DNA from: Chalciporus piperatus
Lineage: Eukaryota; Basidiomycota; Agaricomycetes; Boletales; Boletaceae
Reading direction: 5' to 3'
Length of the DNA stretch: 64,000 bases
Assembly (NCBI GenBank): GCA_038093975.1
Contig: JBBPTG010000030.1
Coordinates: 146,452 to 210,451, forward strand
The translations under genes and the position numbers were made by a program. Positions 56,206-64,000 of this stretch are shown in pieces (the stretch's first letter is position 1; every line of letters begins with the position of its first letter). The notes under the pieces were generated by a model. The model made no database searches. It saw only the letters and a list, made by a program, of their open reading frames with translations, and was not told the DNA's origin.

Positions 56206-57009
56206 TGTCTGCCGCTGTCAGACTTTCTGAAACTTGAACTCAGCCAAGTATCAATATCATGACAACATGTATTACGACGAGGCTGGTAACATAGCGACAC
56301 AACAACTCGACCCTCTCAGTAGAGCAGAACGACTGTCTTCTACTCATCGAGAGTTCTGGTCCTCAACATTATCGCCAATATCTTCGAGACCGAAATGCTC
56401 GCTGCCAGATCCCGCGCGCTTTTCAGTGTCTCTCGGCGTGCCATTGCACCCCAGGCTCGTTCGTTTACAGTACGACGCGGTTCTCCATCCTCCACTGGAA
56501 GCCACCATTCACGCTGACCTTGCACAGTCCACTCCCACCACTAAGAACGCATTAAAAGAACGCATGGATGCACTCAGAGCCAGCGGGGAGGAACTTGAAG
56601 GGTGGAGGAGCCCCGTCTGCGGTTCCGAGGCCAAGGATCCCGAGGCACTCCTTCGCCGGGCAGAGGAATTCTTTGCTTTGGGAATCATATGTACGTCTTC
56701 TCTATCCCCACCCCTTTGGTGTCATTGTCTCTAACTGACGGCTCTGCAACGATGCGATGTATAGCATGTTTCATGGGAGCTCTACGCGCGACGGCCCACA
56801 AGATGGGAAAGCTCGAGACTCTCAAAGCCGTGGGGATCGATACGACCGTTTGCCTCGGAATTGCGGAGGACGCAGATGAGCCCGGGATTACCGTGACTAT
56901 CGAGGTTGAGGGCGTGGAGGATATGGAGCTCATTCTGGCTAGTTATCAAGTAGGTCATGCAGTTGGAGGACAGGGGATTACGTGCTAAATCCTTTGATCC
57001 CGTTTAGGC
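56206..57009 (+). repeat. Direct repeat unit 2 (contains OsmC-like copy 2)
   Basis: Same orientation as unit 1, about 1.4 kb downstream. Both 58-nt first introns match at roughly 53 of 58 positions, about as well as exon 1. The second introns share the run CGTGCTAAATCCTTTGAT. Confidence 0.85.
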
Positions 57010-57085
57010 GTGCCCATTTAACCGTGCAATGGATCGGGTGGAATGGAATTTTATTATGCCTCAGGCTGAGAGGCCTAAGGTATAA
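56395..57085 (+). CDS. OsmC-like protein, copy 2 (both cysteines present)
   Basis: Probable mitochondrial hydroperoxide reductase of the OsmC/Ohr family. The ATG at 56395 gives MLAARSRALFSVSRRAIAPQ then ARSFT, a presequence with an RS cleavage-like site. Intron 1 (56470-56527, 58 nt) leads to KNALKERMDALRASGEELEG and KDPEALLRRAEEFFALGII. An intron gives SCFMGALRATAHKMGKLETL (first Cys) and VEDMELILASYQ. The last exon is ACPFNRAMDRVEWNFIM (second Cys), ending at 57083-57085. The N-terminal beta part is shorter than in bacterial OsmC. An alternative start at 56267 opens a frame running unspliced through intron 1 into exon 2, which would replace the presequence. Confidence 0.8.
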
Positions 57086-57271
57086 TTTATATCACGACGT
57101 TTCCTTGGTGGCGATCGAATGCAATGAATTCATCCTGACGCGATCAAACACATCCCCGAATGGTTGAAACGTCTATTAGTAACTATCCTACCAATGTACA
57201 CAGTGAAATGCAGGTTGGTTTTACAAAGAGGAAAGGGGAGGAACAACGATGACCAAAGATGCGCATACGAT

Positions 57272-59162
57272 TTACAAGAAGCTCTTCAACGACTTCACTT
57301 CAACACCATCCGCCATAGTCAAGAAGGGCATCAAGTCGGACGTCAAGAACTCGCTAGGCCACTCTTGTCTGATCTGACCCTTCAAGTAAGAGGTCGTGAT
57401 CTTCAAGTGCTCTTCCTTGATACCAGGAGCGATAGACTTGATGGTTGGTGCTTGCTCGTCGATGACGCGGTCAACGAACTCGGCAGTGATGGGTTCACCA
57501 TTGTCCATCCGTGTGGCGTATTTGACCCATTGCCAGAGTTGCACACGAGAAATCTCGGCGGTGGCAGCGTCCTCCATCAAGTAGTTGACGGGGATACAAC
57601 CGTTACCGCCAACCCATGCTGTGGAGTAAGCCAATGCGACGGAGATGTTGCCGCGGACACCTTCCTCGGTGACTTTTCCAGGCATGCTGTAGTTCAAGAG
57701 ATCGGCAGCTGCCACTTTGACATCCTCTCGACGAACGTAGTACTGGGATCACAAGACACATGAGTATGCGAAAAATGGGGGGAAATGAATTACCAACCTG
57801 GTTAGGTCCCAGCATGTGGTCATCGAAGATTTTGCGAGCAATCTCATTGATGAGGGGGTGGGCAATCCAGGTACCATCGTGTCCGGCAGTGACTTCCCGA
57901 AGCTTGTCCGCTCTGACCTTCTCCATGGCGATCTCGTTGGCCTTGGGGTCGTTTCTGATGGGAATTTGGGCAGACATTCCACCCATGGCAGCCACTTTCC
58001 TCCTGTGAGCCAAGATCAGCGTCATCCTCACGGAAATAAGTACCGAAGTCATACTTGTGACATGTTTGGATTAGGAGGCGCACATAGGCATCCATGCAGG
58101 GTACTGTCATGGTGACATCCTTCCTGTCTGGGAGGACGGCTCCCCTGTCAGCTCTGCGCTTCTTGATGGCGCTGAAGATGTAATCCCATCTATTAATACG
58201 TGGTGTGAGCAATGGGTTCGTAGGAGGATCCACGGCGAAACTTCCTCACCTTCCACAGTTGAGACCGGCTGAATGGTTCCGGAGTTCGAAGAGAATTTCT
58301 TCCATCTGAAATGCCGCAGGAAGAGTTTCGATGAGGACAGTAGCCCTGATGGTGTTGTGGGGGATGTGGAGGTAGGACTGAGAGAAGAGGAAGACGTCAT
58401 TCCAAAGACGAGCTTCGAGGTAGTGCTCCATCTTGGGGAGGTAGAAGTATGGGCCGGAGCCACGCTTGATGAGTTCATGGGCGTTGTGGTAGAAGTAAAG
58501 GCCAAAGTCGAAAAGGGAGGCTGACATAGGGGCATTGTCGACAGTCACGCGAGTTTCATCAAGGTGCCAACCCCGAGGTCTGTGCGTGGAATGAGTCGAA
58601 TAATTCTGCAGGGGTATAAATTTGAGGCATACCGGACCAAAAGAACTGCAGGGTTCTCAGCAAGCTTGTATTGCTTCCCACCAGTGACGAAGTCGATTTC
58701 ACGTCTGATAGCGTCACGCAAGTTGAGCTGGCCGCTGATCATGTTCGTAAAGGTGGGTGCGCTGGAGTCTATGCCAAGCTCAGACGGATGCAAGATTGCA
58801 GAATGGGAATGCTCACCCTCGAAGTCAGCCATGAAGGTCTTGGCGCCACTGTTCAAGGCGTTGATAACCATCTTACGGTCGGTGGGACCTGTGATCTCAA
58901 CGCGTCTGTCCTCGAGACCTGGTGCAGGGGGAGCACAGTGCCACGAGGGTTCGGCACGGATGTTGGCGGTTTCGGGGGGGAAGTCGAGGGGAACCCCTGA
59001 GTCGAACTTGCGTTGGGCGACGTCTCGGGCAACAAGGAGGGCCTGCCTGGTGGACTCGAAAGTCCTGTGGATGGCGGCGAGGAATGCCAAGGCGCCATCG
59101 GTCAATATCTGGGCCTGTGCCTCTGGGGCAACCTTTGAGTGAATTCTAATGCCTGAGACCAT
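57272..59162 (-). CDS. mls1: Malate synthase
   Basis: Glyoxylate-cycle enzyme: glyoxylate + acetyl-CoA to malate, usually peroxisomal in fungi. The ATG at 59160-59162 gives [20 protein letters not shown]. Then come [60 protein letters not shown]. The exon after the intron has [16 protein letters not shown] and [18 protein letters not shown]. The signature is [78 protein letters not shown], and [20 protein letters not shown] follow. It ends [14 protein letters not shown]. The last three residues are SFL, not the expected SKL-type PTS1. Convergent with OsmC-like copy 2, 186 bp away. About four introns. Confidence 0.93.
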
Positions 59163-59729
59163 TGTGGATGAGTGAGTGGGGAAACGATTGGTGGTAGGTT
59201 GGTTATGTACTTGCTTGGCGGGGTTCCGTCCATCCGGCTCCCGATGAACGTCATTCCGTAAATATCATGTGCAACGTGAACATTGCATTTGCGGCTCGCC
59301 GACGCACCGGGCAGTCGACTGGCTACTTAGCGCTGCTTCGCCGTTGACACCTCTCTTCGTCACCTCCGTGCCGTTCCACGCAGTCCCGGAGCCTTCTTCC
59401 TCCGTCACCGCCCCGACACCTCGACGGATGGGACAAAGCTGACCCTCCCGACGATGCTCGCTATCCTTCCTTCCGAGGGCACCCCGTCGGTCTGCCATAA
59501 CCGCTCTTCACCGAGTTGGTGATAGCCTTATCTAGGCATCCTCCGTGAAACTGTCAATGTCATGCGAATTTAATACCACGGACACTAGCGGACACTCCGC
59601 GAAGAATAGAGCCTATACATGATAATTATAAGCAACCGGGATCGTAACCTGGAAGAAGTTTACATCGTCCCCGTGTAGTACCATCCTTTAAGTATAAGCG
59701 GACTGTCGCTCCGAGCGTATCTCGCCTCC
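59163..59729. promoter_or_regulatory. Malate synthase promoter and GET1 3' flank
   Basis: 567 bp between the malate synthase ATG and the GET1 stop, same strand. It contains a CSRE-like element near the malate synthase end. Open frames here have no domain. Confidence 0.5.
59226..59236. promoter_or_regulatory. CSRE-like carbon-source element CCGTCCATCCG
   Basis: Matches the yeast carbon-source response element consensus CCRTYCRTCCG at all 11 positions. It lies 64 bp upstream of the malate synthase start. In ascomycetes such sites bind Cat8/FacB-type zinc-cluster activators of glyoxylate-cycle genes. Use in a basidiomycete is inferred. Confidence 0.5.
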
Positions 59730-60649
59730 CTATGACTTTTCGGAGGGACTAGATCCCGTCTCCACTGGAACGGACATCGGTTCCGATGGCATCGCTGTAA
59801 AGACACCAAAAGTGAACAAGTGTCAAGAGTCGCCGTGAAAGTCAGCGTGAACAGATATGATCATGGAGTCTTCAGCACCAAGGCCATAAGGAGCAAAGGA
59901 CTTGCTCACCTATCATATTTTTAACCGCGTTCTCGCCCACTTTAATCACCCTACGGCACGCCATCTGCCACACACCAACGCTAACCGAGCCTGCATGCAA
60001 ATCAGAATCCATCATTTGTATGTGCGGAACCGAAAAAAACTTGACAGACCTTTCGGCGCGAACGGAAGTGCAAGAGTCCACGCGAGAGGACCGAGCCAAT
60101 TTGGTGGTAGGAAGAAGACGGCAGCCTTTCTGTACCACCACCCGATAGCAAATTGCAGTCCGGTAGTCAACACCCAAATGAGAGTGTTGAACTGCACTGA
60201 AAAAGCAGATTTGGAGGCTGCGAGCTCGCCATCTAAAGGGAGGTGCAGATCAGAACCAAAGTTATAAGGAACGTGAGTAGACATGCGGCAACATTGTGCT
60301 AGCTGGGCAACATGAAGATGGACACTCACTGAGCTTCTCAAGCTCTGCGATCCCTTTGTCGACACTCCGTCTTAGCTTTGCCCACTTTGCAAATTGGTCT
60401 TGAGCGCTGGTTTGCATGAGCTCTTTCTTTGTTGTGAGCAGCTCGGCCTTGAGATTGCGCTGCCTGGCATATGCTGCGCCCATAAACACTCTGCAGTAGA
60501 GGCCCCAAGCCTGCAACAGTGAGCTGTTTCAGGAGTAGACATGAAGTATGCAGAAAACGGCATACCAGCCCGAGCAGGACGGATTTACCGATCCATGACA
60601 CAAGTTCAGTCACAAACACGAGGGCAAAAATAGTGAAGATGAGAGACAT
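59730..60649 (-). CDS. get1: GET1, ER receptor subunit for tail-anchored proteins
   Basis: With Get2 it forms the ER receptor for the Get3-tail-anchored protein complex. The ATG at 60647-60649 gives [20 protein letters not shown], the first membrane segment. An intron leads to AWGLYCRVF, then the cytosolic coiled coil [20 protein letters not shown] and [20 protein letters not shown], which binds Get3. After another intron: [20 protein letters not shown], helix 2 ([20 protein letters not shown]), and [18 protein letters not shown]. Next is [20 protein letters not shown], the third helix, and a short exon ending TGSSPSEKS at 59730-59732. The introns were placed by restoring these family blocks. 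Confidence 0.9.
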
Positions 60650-62303
60650 GGTCGTGGTCCAAACTGCCGTAGGAAGAGTCTTGTAGAAACACGCTGTAAA
60701 TGACACAGCGGGACTTTGGCGGGACTGGTGGAGGGGAGCACGGGTTGAAGCTCGTACGATTTGGGAGTGTGTAGTATGAACACGTAGCCACCACGAGGCA
60801 GTTGTCAATGTCGTACTCCGTCACACTTTGACCGTATACATTACGACTGCATCAAATGCAACATCCGTGTAGTTGTACTCATCCTTTTCTACGGAACGGC
60901 GACAATATTTCCAGTTTATGAGAGCTTGTGCAAATTTCGAAGGCAATCATAGCTTGTCTGTTATTTCAAGTTGGGTAGCGTGAGTGCCAGGAGTTGTCGG
61001 GGCGTCAGCCAACCACACCAAGGACTTCGTTGTTTTCGTGCCTCGTGAACATGGAGACTATCCAAGGGTCCAAAGTCCAGTAAGTAACCAACAACCTTTC
61101 GCCCAGGAGTTTCGATCGTCACTTGAGGGGCCATCGTCTATAGTCCTTGTCACACTATCGCACTTCGAATCCGAATCGCATACATGTACAATGTGGGACT
61201 GGGGTTTCTGACTTGGATGCTATAGAAGTAGAAGATAATTACAACGCAGAAATTGTCATACTGGATGGAAGAGAGAACAAGGGGAGTAAAGAGCATAATG
61301 TCATTGATTGACGATAGCCTGAGGCTGTGTCGAAAGAAGCTAGGGGTCTGGATTGAAGGCCTGACAGCCCCTAGAACAGCATCAACTTGTGGATATTAAG
61401 CTCAAGACACAGTCATTTCTCGATTTTCTGGTGCAACGTTGTGGGAAGGTGTTACTGCACTGAGGGAAGTAAAGTCATTCATCAACAGCTCCCGGATCGC
61501 TATGAATCAATCGCCGCACGCACTCATGATAATTGACAAAGACTAATATTCAGTGACGACCCTTGTCACTGAATGGAGGTTTTCGCTACTAGAAATAAAT
61601 GACGAAGGGGCCCATTTGTGGTGCGCAGGGCACATTAAAATTGTGTAGTATGGGCTGATCTTAAGCACGCTCGTCAACGATATATCACGTCCACTACAGT
61701 TTCTTACAGCTTTCATGGCAGTCAAATCTAGATCCGCGAACACCAGTTTAGTGGGTATTAGCATGGGCCAAGTACGAGTTACAAGTAAGCACAAAGGATA
61801 CATCCACTGGAACAGGAAGGTGGTCAAATATCGTACTCATACAGTGTAAGAAGACGATCAAAATCCGCGAGTGGTGCGAATAAAAGAAGAACATGGTCAG
61901 TCATTAGGATTGAAACGAACACCGCTAGCAGATCGGTTCCGAGGTTCGTTGGTGAGTTGCGTCTATGGGGTCCGATTGTTAAGGGTCGAGTCCACTGTGC
62001 ATCGAGGGATAGGCCATCCTTCAAGGGTTCGCTTTGGTTGTGATGCGGTTCTTCGAGCGAGTGTTATGATTATTGAGTGGGCGAAGCTAGGCGTTTGCCC
62101 GTCAAAGGTCAGTAAGAGCGACCAAGAGTAGCTGCCAGGGCAAACATTGCCAGGTTTTCCTTCACTGCTACGCCGCTTTCCTGCTTTCGTCTTGGAACCA
62201 TTCTTCAGCTTGGTGTCAGCGTCATGCGCGTTTGGGATACGGTTGGCCTATTTTCAAGTTCCTGTCAGTCAACGTTGCACGGAACAAGGCTTTACTAGTA
62301 GAA
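60650..62303. other. 1.65-kb gene-poor interval
   Basis: Contains the GET1 promoter and the 3' flank of the RTC4-like gene. Short open frames on both strands (for example 60984-61211 and 61543-61827) show no domain, splice chain or repeat. I see nothing else supportable. Confidence 0.45.
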
Positions 62304-64000
62304 CTAGACCATAGCATCTCCGGGAGCGGCCACAGTGTCGGGCAGTTTGCTGGGACCAGCTTCAGCCTGCGGCTGGGTCGGTTTAGGTCGTTGGATGATT
62401 CGTGGCGCCGGGCGAGCCTTTATACATTGAGTAATCGCCTTCGCCGAGCAAATAATGAGATGCACCTGTCCTGGACTGGGCCCATGCTTCAACCGGAGCA
62501 GTAGATTTGCTGCATGCTCTACGTCGTCTTGGGTTGGAATGAACCGAGGCTGCTGAACATCGTCCGAGGTGGATTTACGACCGAATCTCTTGAAAAGAAT
62601 CATATTGGTGCGGTAGATCTCCTCTAATTCTTCGTCTTCGTCGAACACCGGGTATTGTAACTCGCCTATATCACTGCTGAGCGTCATGCAGTTGTATCCG
62701 TTGGTGAGCGTGGTGTTGTTCAGATCCTGTGCAATTAGCGCAGCTGCGACGTGAGGGACCAAAAAGAACTTGAGGAACTGCGCGTGCGACAGAGGCTTGA
62801 ATCCATCGTCTGGAGTCGCATTCACAGGAAAAAGGCCGATGAGGGTATGCTGGATGACTGATGCACCTTTGAGTCCGTAGCTGGCCGATTTTGAGTGCAC
62901 GACTCGGATACGATCAAGACGCGATTCAATTACTCACTATCCGACGCGAGCGCCTTCTGCAGTCTTGCTGGACGGCAGAATCTTTGATGGTTTGATGGTG
63001 GCAAATCGCTCGATTGTCAAGTGGTCGACGTCAAGGTCACCTTCGAAACCGCCCCAAACACAAGATGATGCTTCTCGGAAAATCGGGTCGTTCGTAAGTC
63101 GTTCGAGGTGGTCGAACATTGCCACGATGCGGCGAGGAATTCCCTTGAAGTCCACAGAAGTCACTGGCCAGCCCCTTTGCAACCCTCCCTGCACCATATC
63201 CCGCCACTTTTTGTTTCGCGTAATCAGAACACAAACTTCATTAGCGAAGCGCACCGTGTATGCAGCATCACGACCTTGTCGTCGTCGAACTGCTAGGTAA
63301 TCCCTGACCGCGAGAACGAGCTCGGGTGAAGAATCACTCGTAGCTGGGATGCGATCCTTGCATCTGTAACCCGGACAACGGACAAGAGTTCCGGTATCGT
63401 CCAACTCATCTTCGCTAGTCGTAAGGCCAACAATATGGACCTTTTCTCGGTCATCAACCTAAATTGATTCAGCAGGAATTGCGAGACCCGGAACTTCATC
63501 AACGCAACAACAACTGTACGACTACGACTTACCTCAGGCTTCCCTGCTCCACCATGATTCCCGGCATCCTCAATACTATCTTGCACTGGCAGTGCCCTTT
63601 TTTTTCCCTTGTGCGAATCCTGGTTAATGAGACAACATGCGTCGGAAGTGACCCAGATAGTAGACCTACAGAACTAGGCTTCGCCAAAGCCTTGACACGG
63701 TCGTCTCCATCCACAGGCCGCCTGATCAACAACCTTGGAGGTACTACTGAGTCTAGGTCAGAATGGTCAGGGCGGGACCATTGTCGATCAGAAGCGGATT
63801 CATTGTTGAGCTTCCTTTTCTTCGCTCGAGCCTGAGAGACGGCATCGTTTTGAACTTGAATGACCACTGGATATGTGTCGTCATCTTGATCTGATTCATC
63901 ATAAGGTCTCTTCTTCTTCTTCCGTGCTTCCGTTACACGAGCGGCGATCTCTGCTCCCTCATCGGACTCCTTGTCAGCGGTGTCGTTGTTGGGATTGCCA
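62304..64000 (-). CDS. RTC4-like domain protein (5' end off right edge)
   Basis: RTC4 was named in yeast for restriction of telomere capping; its molecular role is unclear. The visible N-terminal part is charged and nuclear-like (RVTEARKKKKRPYDESDQDD, then AKKRKLNNESASD). A cysteine motif TLVRCPGYRCKDRIP follows near 63360. The domain has LAVRDYLAVRRRQGRDAAY, VCVLITRNKKWRDMVQGGLQ, RGWPVTSVDFKGIPRRIVAM, FDHLERLTNDPIFREASSCV. After an intron comes SYGLKGASVIQHTLIGLFP, which matches the glycine-containing end of RTC4 domains, then FKPLSHAQFLKFFLVPHVAA. A low-complexity Pro-rich tail ends at 62304-62306. The RTC4 assignment is by domain pattern and is moderate. The start lies beyond 64000. Confidence 0.6.

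Noticed and set aside
57164..57763. 199-codon plus-strand open frame
   Set aside because: It lies antisense to malate synthase exons whose translation matches the family throughout. Codon-bias shadow.
58564..59142. 192-codon plus-strand open frame
   Set aside because: Antisense to the N-terminal half of malate synthase; no domain of its own.

Overview
The window is nuclear DNA of a filamentous basidiomycete, most probably an Agaricomycete. The genes are dense and broken by many short introns (about 50-110 nt, GT-AG, often with a CTAAC-like branch site). The protein repertoire fits: a three-RRM Mei2-like protein, an Agaricomycete-style F-box/leucine-rich protein, a Zn2Cys6 fungal transcription factor, a G1 (eqolisin) peptidase relic, a Dal5-type MFS transporter and glyoxylate-cycle malate synthase. 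I saw no rRNA, tRNA, CRISPR or intact transposon. Exon limits were inferred by eye from splice signals and protein-family continuity, so each CDS span runs from start to stop and includes introns.

Layout from left to right. 1-939 (-) is the 5' part of UPF2 (nonsense-mediated decay). 1900-5109 (-) is Mei2-like. 7577-8619 (-) is an HDHD3-like HAD protein, divergent from a membrane RING-H2 protein at 9000-10940 (+). An SNG1/DUF3533 membrane protein (11412-13459 +) converges on PAM16/TIM16 (13894-14627 -). PAM16 shares a promoter containing an 18-bp perfect palindrome with RPA43 (14822-16247 +). After a gene-poor stretch comes a broken G1 peptidase (17729-18350 +). A PP2C phosphatase (18748-20156 -) is divergent from a BZW/eIF5-mimic protein (20669-22316 +). 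A Zn2Cys6 regulator follows (22741-25843 -), then Ctf4/Mcl1 (27493-31674 -), an F-box-like protein (31850-33277 -), acetoacetyl-CoA synthetase (34148-36892 -), CLF1 (37211-40039 -) and UTP25 (40316-42885 -). UTP25 is divergent from topoisomerase III (43170-47006 +). Then come an MFS transporter (47720-49932 +), RSE1/SF3B3 (50187-54535 +), two tandem OsmC-like genes inside a direct repeat (55048-55740 and 56395-57085 +), malate synthase (57272-59162 -), GET1 (59730-60649 -), and an RTC4-like protein running off the right edge (62304-64000 -).

The block is housekeeping rather than a co-functional cluster. Several genes concern RNA metabolism (UPF2, Mei2, CLF1, RSE1, UTP25, RPA43, eIF5-mimic), and two concern replication or recombination (Ctf4, Top3). 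Malate synthase belongs to acetyl-CoA metabolism and acetoacetyl-CoA synthetase activates a ketone body; they lie 20 kb apart. I did not find a clear novel multi-gene system. The most unusual features are the tandem OsmC pair, in which copy 1 has lost a catalytic cysteine and both copies carry overlapping N-terminal reading frames; two GC-AG introns supported by domain continuity; the decayed G1 peptidase that keeps its catalytic dyad; and a malate synthase without a canonical peroxisomal tail but with a CSRE-like site just upstream.
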